Assembly (NCBI RefSeq): GCF_006443095.1
Contig: NZ_VFWZ01000003.1
Span: 496,001 to 560,000, forward strand
Origin: Aquimarina algicola
GTDB lineage: Bacteria; Bacteroidota; Bacteroidia; Flavobacteriales; Flavobacteriaceae
Length of the DNA stretch: 64,000 nt
Reading direction: 5' to 3'
Part shown: positions 19,890 to 28,349 of the stretch, one piece after another
Layout: each line of letters begins with the position of its first letter
Position numbering within the stretch: position 1 is the first letter of the stretch
Program-made: the position numbers and the translations under genes
The notes under the pieces: model-generated
Told to the model about the DNA's origin: nothing
What the model saw: the letters and a program-made list of their open reading frames with translations, nothing else
Databases searched by the model: none

Positions 19890-20474
19890 TTACCAAATTT
19901 TGTTGGCAATCAACATAGGAATGACTAATCCTACTACAATCGAAGAGATAATAAGCACCCAATCTCGTTTGGCAAATCGTAAAATAGATTGTCCAATAAA
20001 CCCAAGAATAAGGACTATGAAAACAACCACAATTTGAGCAGCTTCTATACCTAAGGCAAATTCTAATAGAGGTAAGATTTTAGAACTTACATTACTACTT
20101 ATCGTTCTAAAATATCCTGAAAAACCGAGTCCATGTATTAAACCAAAAAATATTGTTGTGCCATACAAAACTCCTGCCTTACTACTCTTTGAAGTGTTTT
20201 TTGCAGTTAGTATATTAAATACCGCAGTAACCATAATAGTTACGGGAATCAAGAATTCTACCAATCTGGAATTTACCGATATCACATTGTAAGTCGCTAA
20301 AACCAAGGATAACATATGCCCTATTGTAAAAAGCGTAACTAAGATTAATACTTTTTTCCAGTTATCAAATGTATATCCTACAGTAAGAACAATAAGAAAT
20401 AAAATATGGTCATATGCATGCCAATCTAATACATGACTAAAGCCAAGTTTTACATAAAACCAAAATTCTGTCAT
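19890..20474 (-). CDS. HupE/UreJ-like membrane protein
   Basis: 194 residues, about six hydrophobic segments. Conserved His/Asp motifs FSHVLDWHAYDHILFL near the N-terminus, LFTIGHMLSL, and FGLIHGLGFSGYF match the HupE/UreJ family, whose members are proposed nickel or cobalt permeases. No hydrogenase or urease gene is in view, so the substrate is open; metal binding by the His clusters is inference. Confidence 0.82.
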   Translation of the reverse strand: MTEFWFYVKLGFSHVLDWHAYDHILFLIVLTVGYTFDNWKKVLILVTLFTIGHMLSLVLATYNVISVNSRLVEFLIPVTIMVTAVFNILTAKNTSKSSKAGVLYGTTIFFGLIHGLGFSGYFRTISSNVSSKILPLLEFALGIEAAQIVVVFIVLILGFIGQSILRFAKRDWVLIISSIVVGLVIPMLIANKIW

Positions 20475-20786
20475 AATTTTAAATTTTGAGGTATGGGACT
20501 AATGTACAACTAAATACGACAAAGATGAAATGCAAAAAAAATTCTTATCAAAAGTTTAAGATGATTATTTTTATACTATACTGAAAAACAACAAACTAAC
20601 AATTACACTCCAAAGTCAAACTATTTTGAGTTATTTTTTATGAATTTTTAAATAAGTATTTACTTACAAGCATTACAGGGATATTCCCCTCATTTTAAAA
20701 AAATAAAATACTTACATTTACCATAGTAAGTAAATCAACCAACTCGAGATAGATTTCTACTTCAGACAATACACAAAATTGAATTA
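20475..20786. other. Divergent intergenic region with repeated TACTTAC elements
   Basis: 312 bases between the divergent HupE-like and coiled-coil genes. Holds a perfect palindrome TAAGTA-TT-TACTTA (20653-20666) and a second inverted repeat TACTTAC (20709-20715) / GTAAGTA (20726-20732) with a 10-base spacer. TACTTACA occurs twice in direct orientation (20661 and 20709). These look like operator half-sites, 55-130 bases upstream of the 20787 start. No ORF or confident promoter box seen. Confidence 0.5.
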
Positions 20787-21167
20787 ATGAAAGGCATAAA
20801 TATTAGTAACATTCTTCAAATTGTAGCTCTTTTATTTTTGATCATAATTGGCTATATGATTTTTGACTCTGGCTCTCAATGGAAATTTATCAAATCTGAG
20901 TTGGAAAAGACACGACAACAACTAGAGCTTTCAAAAGATACTTTGGCTAAAACTAAGGCCAATCTTAAGCTTTCTATGGAAGACTTAAATAAAATGAATC
21001 TTCAGAAAAATATTATCAAGGGAGAACGAGATTCTCTTCTATTACATTTCAAACGAAAAAATGCAAAGGATTGGGAATCTTTGCAAGGAATTAAAGACAG
21101 TATTTCTGACATCACAATAGAATTAAATACCAATAGATCGTTATTAGATAGTCTTTTTGGGCTTTAG
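20787..21167 (+). CDS. Membrane-anchored coiled-coil protein, hypothetical
   Basis: 126 residues: one hydrophobic helix (about residues 7-26), then a long heptad-rich region (LEKTRQQLELSKDTLAKTKANLKLSMEDL in pieces) predicted as coiled coil to the C-terminus. No domain recognised. The next gene, 35 bases on, encodes another coiled-coil protein, so they probably form an operon and may interact. Confidence 0.7.
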   Translation: MKGINISNILQIVALLFLIIIGYMIFDSGSQWKFIKSELEKTRQQLELSKDTLAKTKANLKLSMEDLNKMNLQKNIIKGERDSLLLHFKRKNAKDWESLQGIKDSISDITIELNTNRSLLDSLFGL

Positions 21168-21202
21168 AAACTAAACATTTATCACACAAAATCTCTATTT
21201 TC

Positions 21203-21751
21203 ATGAAAAATATATACTTTTTTATTGCGTTTATCTTTATCATTTCTTCTACATATAGTCAAGAAAAAGATTCATTAGATATTATTGAGATTCCAGAATC
21301 TTATGCAAATCGTTTAGGGAAACCTTTATTGGTAAAAAAAGACAGTCTTTATGTTTTTCGGACTCCGCACGTATATCTGGTAAATCGTAAATCTTATGAA
21401 GCGTTAAGGAATTTTTATAAAGCTGTTGGTAAAAAAAATGATATGACCAATGCATTGCTCGAAAACTATACTGCCACATTGCAACGTAATATAGAGTTAG
21501 AGGTTGAATTAAAAGCAAATCTTGATAAAAACGATAGTCTTGACACTGCTATATATCAAAAAACGGAAACCACATTAGTAAATACCCAAAAAGCACTAGA
21601 TCATACAATTACTAATCTAGAAAAAGCAACTAATAGTCTAGATCTTATTGAAAAAAGTGTAAAAAAACAGCAACGAAAAAGCATTTTTGAAAAAATATTA
21701 ATCGGTATTGGCGGTGTTGGTGTTGGTGTTCTTGTTGGGGCTTCTTTATAG
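21203..21751 (+). CDS. Secreted or membrane coiled-coil protein with Gly-rich hydrophobic tail
   Basis: 182 residues. Cleavable signal peptide (MKNIYFFIAFIFIISSTYS), a small N-terminal region, a coiled coil at about residues 80-155 and a C-terminal hydrophobic glycine-rich helix (ILIGIGGVGVGVLVGASL). The double-ended design suggests a periplasmic rod anchored at its C-terminus. Not recognised. Lies directly downstream of the membrane coiled-coil gene and converges with the response-regulator gene. Confidence 0.7.
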   Translation: MKNIYFFIAFIFIISSTYSQEKDSLDIIEIPESYANRLGKPLLVKKDSLYVFRTPHVYLVNRKSYEALRNFYKAVGKKNDMTNALLENYTATLQRNIELEVELKANLDKNDSLDTAIYQKTETTLVNTQKALDHTITNLEKATNSLDLIEKSVKKQQRKSIFEKILIGIGGVGVGVLVGASL

Positions 21752-21759
21752 TTATTTAA

Positions 21760-22410
21760 TTACTCTACTAATCCGAATTTGAATGCATATTTGACTAGGC
21801 CTACAACATTTTTCACTTTTAATTTAGAGATTAGACTTGCTCTATAACCTTCTATTGTGTATTTACTTAAAAAAAGTTTCTCTGCTATCTCTATAGTGGT
21901 ATACTCTTTTGCAATAAGTTGTAAGATTTCTTTTTCTCGTTTGGTCAAGCGTATTTCTGTTTCTTTATTTTGATTAAAAATACTCTCTGAATATGCTTCT
22001 TTTATACTATTTGAAAAATACTTTTCGCCTTTCAAAATAGTTTCTATGGCTAATAATAATTCTGATTTTTTAGCATTTTTGGGCACATATCCATCTAAGC
22101 CTTGTTTCATTAGCTGTGAAATTTTTTTTGGATCAGCAAGCATGCTAACAATCAATGTTTTTATTGTAGGATGGTTCTTTTTTATATATTCATTAAGGAC
22201 TACTCCACATACATTTGGCATATTAATATCAAGTATAGCAAGGTCTATTTTCTCTTCTGCATTTATTTTTAAATATTTCTGAACATCTTTACCATCATTT
22301 GCTGTAAAAATAATTTCGTAATCAGATTCATGAAGTAAAATACTTAATAAACCATCTAAAAACATTTTATGATCATCTGCAACAATGAGTTTGTATTTTG
22401 TTGTCGTCAT
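21760..22410 (-). CDS. Response regulator, NarL/LuxR type
   Basis: 216 residues. Receiver domain (residues 5-125) with acidic pocket ADD (Asp12/13), phospho-acceptor Asp61 (LAILDINMP) and Lys near residue 105; LuxR-type helix-turn-helix at about 148-210 (LTKREKEILQLIAKEYTTIEIAEKL in pieces). Its start is four bases after the stop of the histidine kinase gene, so they form a pair. Targets unknown; the neighbouring cargo and injection-system genes are candidates by position only. Confidence 0.92.
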   Translation of the reverse strand: MTTTKYKLIVADDHKMFLDGLLSILLHESDYEIIFTANDGKDVQKYLKINAEEKIDLAILDINMPNVCGVVLNEYIKKNHPTIKTLIVSMLADPKKISQLMKQGLDGYVPKNAKKSELLLAIETILKGEKYFSNSIKEAYSESIFNQNKETEIRLTKREKEILQLIAKEYTTIEIAEKLFLSKYTIEGYRASLISKLKVKNVVGLVKYAFKFGLVE

Positions 22411-22414
22411 AATT

Positions 22415-24469
22415 TTAGTTAGGTATTTTAATCCGTATAGCTGTTCCTCTATTGATCATAGAATCGATATCCATTTTTGCTTGAAGTTGATTGAGACGTT
22501 GTTGTATATTACTTAATCCTATCCCATTTGCGCTTTGTTCTTTATCAAAACCAATTCCATTATCTTCAAAAATAATTTCTATATCACGGTCATACACATT
22601 GAGACAAATTTCAATTATTCCTGCCTTTGCATATTTCAAAGCATTGGTAAGAAGTTCTTGAATAATTTTAAATATTTCAACCTTTAAATGGTCTGCCATA
22701 CGATTCACTTTATTTTTGGGATGGGGAATAAAAACAATCTCTGGTTTTTTTGCTTTTTTTAAACTTTCTATATAATTATCAATGTAGTTGGTATATAAAG
22801 TATCGCAAATCTTCTTCGGAATTAGGTTATGCGATATCTCTCTAACTTGCTCATAGATATCATCTAGTTGTTCTAAAACTGATTCTTGCAAGGAGTCATT
22901 TTCATGAGTATTTTCTATTTGTAACTTCAGACTTGCCAGATTACCTCCTATATAGTCATGAAGTTCTCTGGCAATTCGACTTCTTTCTTCATTTTGAGCA
23001 AAAACATAGGTATTTGCCAACTTTAATTCTTGTTCTTTTAGAAATGCATCTATTTTTTGTTTATTGATCTCCTCACGCTGCATATTGACTTCATTTTTTA
23101 TCTGTAGTTTTTGGTAGTAAACAAATAGTAAAGCCATAATAGGTAATAAAATAATGAGAAAACCGATGATAAAAGACCTCTTTAAAAGTCTTTCTCTTTT
23201 TATTTCTTCATTTTTAAGGAGTTGTTCTTCTTTAAGCGTTAAAATCTCATTTTCTCTTTGTTGTTTTGTATTCTTCAATACAAGGATTTCATTAGTTTTC
23301 TTCTCATTTTCAAGAGCCTGTTCTAGTGCTATTTGAGAATAGGCTTTTTGCTGATTTTTTAACTCTAGATCTTTATTCGCAGTTTTAATTTTTAAGAGAT
23401 CTATTTCTTTTTGTTTCCTGGCAGTCTCATACTTGACTTCTAATTCTACAATCTCTTTTTGTTTCTGTTTATATCGTATTGAATCTTTTAATGTATATAA
23501 ACGTTTTAGGGAAATATTTGCAGATTGATGATTACCAATTTTACTATAAATATTAGCAAGATTCTCATTAATAGTTTTTTGTATTTCAAGATTGTGATTT
23601 TTTTCAGCAGGAATGCGTGCCGCTTCTAAAATACCAATAGCATCTTCTTCATTTCCTATTGCATCTAAAACCATTGCCTGATGTATAGAAGCGTTTAAGC
23701 TTTTATCTTTGAGGCCATGCATATCTGCTATTTGTTTGCTTTTTTGATAATAGTCAGAAGCTTTTTTATATTTCGAATTTTCGAATAAGACCGAACCTAA
23801 GTTTAAAGCAATTGTTGCCGATACTTTCGGATCTTTTTGTTTGGGCATAAGCTCAAATGCTTTTGTATAGTACTTTTCTGCATTATCGAAGTCTCCTTTG
23901 TAAAAATAAATATTACCGATATTGACATAATTTCCATAAACTGCCTGACCATTCTCTGCTATTGCTATACTTTCTTTTAAGAATTGTAACCCTTTCTCAA
24001 AATCTTTTTCATTAATATATAAAATCCCAAGATCTGATTTTACTTTAGAAATCATCTCTTTGAATTTGATTTCTTCTGATATTTCCAAACTTCTAAAAAG
24101 TAACTGTCTTGCATTCTTCATTTTTCCCTTTCTCCTGTATGAAGACCCAAGTACTCTGTATGCAGTAGCAAGGTGTTTTTTACTTCTTAAATGGATCAAA
24201 GATTTTCTGGCATAATACATTGAAGAATCAGCAATCCCTATAGAGTTAAAATATCTTGCTAATCCAAGTTCGGCCTCTGCTCTAACAATGTAACTCTTTT
24301 GCTTATTTTTTGAAATTTTAGAAAAAAGGGCATAAGAGTAATTTGGATTAGACATCATAGAGTCTAAAGCCGTATTTAAAGCTTCATCTGAAGTTTTCTG
24401 TGCGCTTAGTAAAATAGAAAACAAAAATATGAAGGATGTAACTATTTTTTTTACATCAATACTTTTCAT
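22415..24469 (-). CDS. TPR-containing sensor histidine kinase (HisKA_3 type)
   Basis: 684 residues. Signal peptide, then a helical region of tetratricopeptide repeats (about 40-340, presumably periplasmic), a coiled coil, one membrane helix (about 436-455), a second coiled coil and a HisKA_3 dimerisation domain with phospho-acceptor His504 (RSRIARELHDYIGGNL). A HATPase_c domain ends the protein (ELLTNALKYAKA, EDNGIGF, NGIGLSNIQQRL). This architecture is common in Bacteroidota; the TPR ligand is usually unknown. Co-transcribed with the response regulator gene. Confidence 0.92.
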   Translation of the reverse strand: MKSIDVKKIVTSFIFLFSILLSAQKTSDEALNTALDSMMSNPNYSYALFSKISKNKQKSYIVRAEAELGLARYFNSIGIADSSMYYARKSLIHLRSKKHLATAYRVLGSSYRRKGKMKNARQLLFRSLEISEEIKFKEMISKVKSDLGILYINEKDFEKGLQFLKESIAIAENGQAVYGNYVNIGNIYFYKGDFDNAEKYYTKAFELMPKQKDPKVSATIALNLGSVLFENSKYKKASDYYQKSKQIADMHGLKDKSLNASIHQAMVLDAIGNEEDAIGILEAARIPAEKNHNLEIQKTINENLANIYSKIGNHQSANISLKRLYTLKDSIRYKQKQKEIVELEVKYETARKQKEIDLLKIKTANKDLELKNQQKAYSQIALEQALENEKKTNEILVLKNTKQQRENEILTLKEEQLLKNEEIKRERLLKRSFIIGFLIILLPIMALLFVYYQKLQIKNEVNMQREEINKQKIDAFLKEQELKLANTYVFAQNEERSRIARELHDYIGGNLASLKLQIENTHENDSLQESVLEQLDDIYEQVREISHNLIPKKICDTLYTNYIDNYIESLKKAKKPEIVFIPHPKNKVNRMADHLKVEIFKIIQELLTNALKYAKAGIIEICLNVYDRDIEIIFEDNGIGFDKEQSANGIGLSNIQQRLNQLQAKMDIDSMINRGTAIRIKIPN

Positions 24470-24655
24470 ATAAATGCGTATATCTAATATGTTGGTTATT
24501 AATCAGCTAAAGTAAGCATTTAAATAGGAAACATATCTTATAAATGCCTAGTAATATCTACTTTTTTAGAGTTAAAATACTCTTAAACACTTAGTGTTTT
24601 TTTAACATTATAGAATTATAATACTAACATTCCATTAGTCGATCACCTAGATCAA

Positions 24656-24685
24656 TTGTATGTTCTTAAAAATTTAAGTAATTTG
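24656..24685 (+). promoter_or_regulatory. Possible promoter of the DUF4157 cargo gene
   Basis: TTG (24656-24658), 20 bases, then TAATTTG (24679-24685), one base short of the TAnnTTTG box. It lies 22 bases before the cargo start codon and fits the Bacteroidota spacing, but the AT-rich context makes chance matches likely. Confidence 0.35.
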
Positions 24686-24707
24686 TAAAATCTAATTAAC
24701 CAATGAC

Positions 24708-26216
24708 ATGTTTACATTATACAAGCAACACAAAGACGAAAACCGTTTACCCAATCATAAACCAGTAGGTCAAGCATTACAATTCAAAGATAACAGGGCA
24801 CACAACGATAGAGTAACAGAGACAAATCATGCCATTGAGCAAAGCGAAAGGACAACGTTACAAAAAGCTAAAATTGATACCCTATACTCTTCTCCTCTTC
24901 AAAAAAAGGAAGCAGATGATACTAACAAAAGTAAAAATGAAACAGGATTACCCGATCAATTGAAAACAGGTATAGAAAGTTTATCCGGTGTTGATATTAG
25001 TGATACTCGAGTACATTACAATTCTGATAAACCTGCTCAATTACAAGCACATGCATATGCACAAGGTAATGAGATTCATATTGCACCCGGCCAGGAAAAG
25101 CATCTACCTCATGAAGCCTGGCATGTTGTACAACAAAAACAAGGTAGAGTACAGCCGACAATGCAAATGAAAGGTAAAGTTAATATCAATGATGATGATA
25201 GTTTGGAGAAGGAAGCTGACATAATGGGAGCCAAAGCACTTAGTCATACAGTTGTTACACAAACAAAAAAGAATACCACCGCATCTACCTCTTCATCATA
25301 CGTAATTCAAAAAAAGACAAAAAAACTAGACGTAAAAGGTGCTGGAGAAGTGGATTGCTACTGGGAGCCAGGAGGATCAATGGATAAATTGAAAATTGAT
25401 AATCTCAAGCCAAGTACTGATTTTCTAGTAGGAAAACCTAAAGAGTTTTTTGAGAATGCTATTATAGCTGATGTTGATGTATCTCCTGATAAAACCAAAA
25501 TACTGGTATTTCCTAAAAACACAAAACATGGTATATTTCGCTTGCAACCTGCTTTGGGTAGAGGTAACGATAATGCTAGTATACAAAACCCTGCTTCATG
25601 GGTATTTTTTGGTCAAGAAACAAAAGTTGGAGTGTACGGTTTTAGAGAAGATGTTGCTTATAGTCACAAATATATGAATGGTATCGAAGGTCTTACTACT
25701 GTAAAGGCAATTGCAGATAAAATCTATGATAATATGTTAGGAAAATTAGAGTACATACCTGTAGGAAGTTCTGTAGATGGCATCATTAAAGGAGACACAA
25801 AAGGTATGTGCCATGCTGTTAATTCTGCTATGGGAATACTAATCCAAGCCGGTCTGGCATCTAGAGATAAAAGTGCAGTAATAAAAAATCATACTCACGA
25901 AACCCCATTTTTAACTCCTGATCGTCAATCCAATTCTATTATAAAAGGAGCAAAAACAAATATTATCAAGTATAATGACGCCAATTATAATGGTCATCGT
26001 ATAAAGTTTGATAATCATCAATGGATATCTGTTGCAGGTAAGGTATACGATTTGGTAGCAGGAATTAAAAATGGCGCTGCTAGTGCGATTGATAAAAACC
26101 TGGAAATTGTAGAGCCTGATAAAAAGTTCAAATGGGGCTCTAAAACCTTAACAAAAGTACAAAATGGAGGAACTGCTCCTTGGGGTAGTGGTTACGCTAT
26201 GGCTGATGAAGAGTAA
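24708..26216 (+). CDS. Candidate eCIS cargo: DUF4157 domain plus C-terminal papain-like toxin region
   Basis: 502 residues, no signal peptide. A disordered polar N-terminus (1-80) leads to a DUF4157 domain (about 80-180): LSGVDISDTRVHYNS, then HEAWHVVQQKQGRVQP with the HExxH pair His135/His139 and a downstream acidic LEKEAD (Glu167/169). DUF4157 is strongly associated with cargo of extracellular contractile injection systems. The C-terminal 300 residues are not recognised by family. They contain KGMCHAVN (Cys368), FDNHQWISV (His437) and KVYDLVAG (Asp448), the order and His-x-W ... tyrosine-Asp context of papain-like cysteine proteases or deamidases used as toxins. I infer a Cys/His/Asp effector. 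It is convergent with the eCIS operon and 82 bases from its last gene. Family of the first domain is secure, the toxin fold is a hypothesis. Confidence 0.8.
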   Translation: MFTLYKQHKDENRLPNHKPVGQALQFKDNRAHNDRVTETNHAIEQSERTTLQKAKIDTLYSSPLQKKEADDTNKSKNETGLPDQLKTGIESLSGVDISDTRVHYNSDKPAQLQAHAYAQGNEIHIAPGQEKHLPHEAWHVVQQKQGRVQPTMQMKGKVNINDDDSLEKEADIMGAKALSHTVVTQTKKNTTASTSSSYVIQKKTKKLDVKGAGEVDCYWEPGGSMDKLKIDNLKPSTDFLVGKPKEFFENAIIADVDVSPDKTKILVFPKNTKHGIFRLQPALGRGNDNASIQNPASWVFFGQETKVGVYGFREDVAYSHKYMNGIEGLTTVKAIADKIYDNMLGKLEYIPVGSSVDGIIKGDTKGMCHAVNSAMGILIQAGLASRDKSAVIKNHTHETPFLTPDRQSNSIIKGAKTNIIKYNDANYNGHRIKFDNHQWISVAGKVYDLVAGIKNGAASAIDKNLEIVEPDKKFKWGSKTLTKVQNGGTAPWGSGYAMADEE

Positions 26217-26297
26217 TTCTAATCCTAGTTATGTTTTATAAGTCGACCTACTTTGGATCAAGTCTACAAAGTAATTAAACCTTGATTATCGAGCAAA

Positions 26298-26543
26298 TCA
26301 CTTATTTCTAATTCGCTTACCATGCTGATATATTTTGTTAGTACCTTTTATAATTTTGAAAAGAGCTTCTATACACAAAAATATTCCGTAGATACTAATC
26401 CCATGTTTCCAGTGTAAATTTAATTCTGCATAACCTTTGTCATACAGTTCTTCTATTCCAATAGAAATTAACCCTATAGAAACTAATAGGTTTACAAAAG
26501 GATTGTCTAATATTTTTGATAAAAGAGTTTGTATTTTTTTCAT
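26298..26543 (-). CDS. Small membrane protein at the end of the eCIS operon
   Basis: 81 residues from the ATG at 26543 (MKKIQTLL); three more codons exist upstream. One or two hydrophobic segments (about 17-32 and 48-66) and a basic C-terminus. It lies 54 bases after the DUF4280 gene on the same strand and is probably the last gene of the injection-system operon. No family recognised; roles in membrane association or release can only be guessed. Confidence 0.6.
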   Translation of the reverse strand: MKKIQTLLSKILDNPFVNLLVSIGLISIGIEELYDKGYAELNLHWKHGISIYGIFLCIEALFKIIKGTNKIYQHGKRIRNK

Positions 26544-26597
26544 GTAATACATTATCTATTTTTAGAAAACCTTAAAGGTTTTGGTCATTGTATCTCA

Positions 26598-26987
26598 TTA
26601 GGAATCTACTACATCTTCTTCTCCAGCATTTGAAACAGAAATCACCCCTGCCCATTCACAATTACAGGTACTACTATCATCTAACGCATTCATACTATTG
26701 ATTAAAATATCAGACATGCCCGGTGACCAGGGAGTTGTAGTTACGGGTACGCAAGGCATAGGAGTCAATACGCCTTGTGCGGCACTTGTTGCAGAAGCTA
26801 CTTCTGGATTTGATTCTGATGAACACTCGCCAAATGACATAATATTAACTAGCGGAATATAATCATTGACCGTTGCCGCAGGTTGGCTATCTGCATTTAC
26901 TTCATTTGTAGGTAAAACAACTAAACTTGATGTTGCTGATCCAAAAGTACATGAGATTGTAGCTTCGTTACATACTTGATTTGCCAT
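26598..26987 (-). CDS. PAAR-like DUF4280 protein, probable spike tip
   Basis: 129 residues. The pattern CTFG-S...VLP, then NIMSFGECSSESNPEVASAT and VLTPMPCVPVTTTPWSPG, then CNCEWAGVISV, matches the DUF4280 family, which has a PAAR-like fold and caps the spike of contractile injection systems. Cysteines and prolines are spaced as in that family and may bind a metal at the tip. It follows the ATPase gene after 12 bases. Such tips can also carry cargo; this one has no extension. Confidence 0.85.
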   Translation of the reverse strand: MANQVCNEATISCTFGSATSSLVVLPTNEVNADSQPAATVNDYIPLVNIMSFGECSSESNPEVASATSAAQGVLTPMPCVPVTTTPWSPGMSDILINSMNALDDSSTCNCEWAGVISVSNAGEEDVVDS

Positions 26988-26999
26988 AATTATTTGATT

Positions 27000-28349
27000 T
27001 TAATTAAACGTTTTATTTGATTTATGATATTCGCGTTTGATCCCTGTCATAATATTAGAGGCACTAATTTTTTTCTCTCCTCTATTTGCTGCTTGTATCG
27101 CACAATAGCGTACTACATTGATCATTTCTCCTCCGGACAGCTCATATTTTTTTGCAATAGCATCTATTATTTCTTCATTTCCTTCTTCAATTTCAAAAAC
27201 ATCTCCTACAAGATGTTTCCATAATAATTTGCGTTCTTTATATTTTGGTTTCGGGAAATTAACTGTACTCTGAAAACGTCTCAAAAATGCTTCATCTATA
27301 TTGGTTTGTAAATTTGTAGCAAGAATTACCAACCCATCAAATTCTTCTATTCTTTGTAGTAGATATGCTACTTCTTGATTAGCATGTCTATCATTAGAAC
27401 TATTTGTTTGTGTTCTTTTACTAAATAAGGCATCAGCTTCATCAAAAAATAAAATCCAATCTTTTGACTCTGCGATATCAAAGAGTCTTCCAAGATTTTT
27501 TTCGGTCTCTCCTATATATTTAGAAACAATCATAGAAAGGTCCACTCGAAATACAGGTTGATCTGTAGCTTTGCCCAACAATGTCGCTGCCAGTGTTTTT
27601 CCTGTACCCGGCGCACCATAAAACAATACTCTATACCCCGATTTTAATGTTTTATCCATCTCCCACTGATCCAGTATAAGATTACTATGTTGTAACCATT
27701 GTAAAATTTCAAGAAGCTGCTCTTTGACATGTTTTTCTAAAATGAGATCGTTCCATTCTAGTTTAGTAGTAATTTGTCGAGCAGGAAATTTAGAACTGTA
27801 ACTAGGTGTATATTTTTCTCCTGTAATAATCATACTCAAATATTCTTCAGAAAGCTGTAACCGTTCCTGAAGCTGAACAGGATAGTTTTCTGCGTACAGA
27901 ATCCCTTCACGATACAGAATATGATTCTTGTGTATCGTTTTCATAAAGTCCAGACGTTTTTCTAGCATATCTGCTCCTCCCAAAAGAAAACATACAGTTT
28001 CTAGTGTAGGGACAAAACCATTATATTTTTCATCCTTAACACCACCGAATTCAGAAAATTCACGATCCAAATTCTTGTTTTTAATTAAAAACAGATCTAA
28101 CCCTTGTGGTTTTACATGAGGCATTAATGCTAGTATAAGCATTAATCGCTCTTGAAACGACAGATCATATTTCCTAACCACTCGAGTATATGCTGATGTA
28201 TCATGATCATGTGGTTGTATAGGATGTATGTCTGTTATGGTTTGGTACTTACTATCATTTTTAAAATACAAAGCAAGAGCTGTCTCAATAATAGATTCTA
28301 GCCAAGAGATATCATTTGCTAACAATTGCTTATGTACTGTATTGGTCAT
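27000..28349 (-). CDS. AAA+ ATPase of the contractile injection system (Afp15/Pvc15-like)
   Basis: About 449 residues. A helical N-terminal half is followed by an AAA+ module: Walker A GAPGTGKT (about residue 245), Walker B ILFFDEADALF (about 298) and sensor/arginine-finger region FLRRFQSTVNFP. Single-ring AAA+ proteins of this type are core eCIS genes and are thought to load cargo or assist assembly. The ATG at 28349 overlaps the tape-measure stop (TAATG) and has GGAG six bases ahead; an ATG four codons upstream is the alternative. Confidence 0.9.
   Translation of the reverse strand: MTNTVHKQLLANDISWLESIIETALALYFKNDSKYQTITDIHPIQPHDHDTSAYTRVVRKYDLSFQERLMLILALMPHVKPQGLDLFLIKNKNLDREFSEFGGVKDEKYNGFVPTLETVCFLLGGADMLEKRLDFMKTIHKNHILYREGILYAENYPVQLQERLQLSEEYLSMIITGEKYTPSYSSKFPARQITTKLEWNDLILEKHVKEQLLEILQWLQHSNLILDQWEMDKTLKSGYRVLFYGAPGTGKTLAATLLGKATDQPVFRVDLSMIVSKYIGETEKNLGRLFDIAESKDWILFFDEADALFSKRTQTNSSNDRHANQEVAYLLQRIEEFDGLVILATNLQTNIDEAFLRRFQSTVNFPKPKYKERKLLWKHLVGDVFEIEEGNEEIIDAIAKKYELSGGEMINVVRYCAIQAANRGEKKISASNIMTGIKREYHKSNKTFN

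Noticed and set aside
24585..24603. Hairpin AAACAC-TTA-GTGTTT plus T run upstream of the cargo gene as a terminator
   Set aside because: No plus-strand gene ends before it, the loop is only three bases, and the region is very AT-rich; may be chance.
26249..26273. Inverted repeat TACTTTG/CAAAGTA between the cargo gene and the eCIS operon as a terminator
   Set aside because: Short 7-base AT-rich arms, 11-base loop and no T run on either strand.
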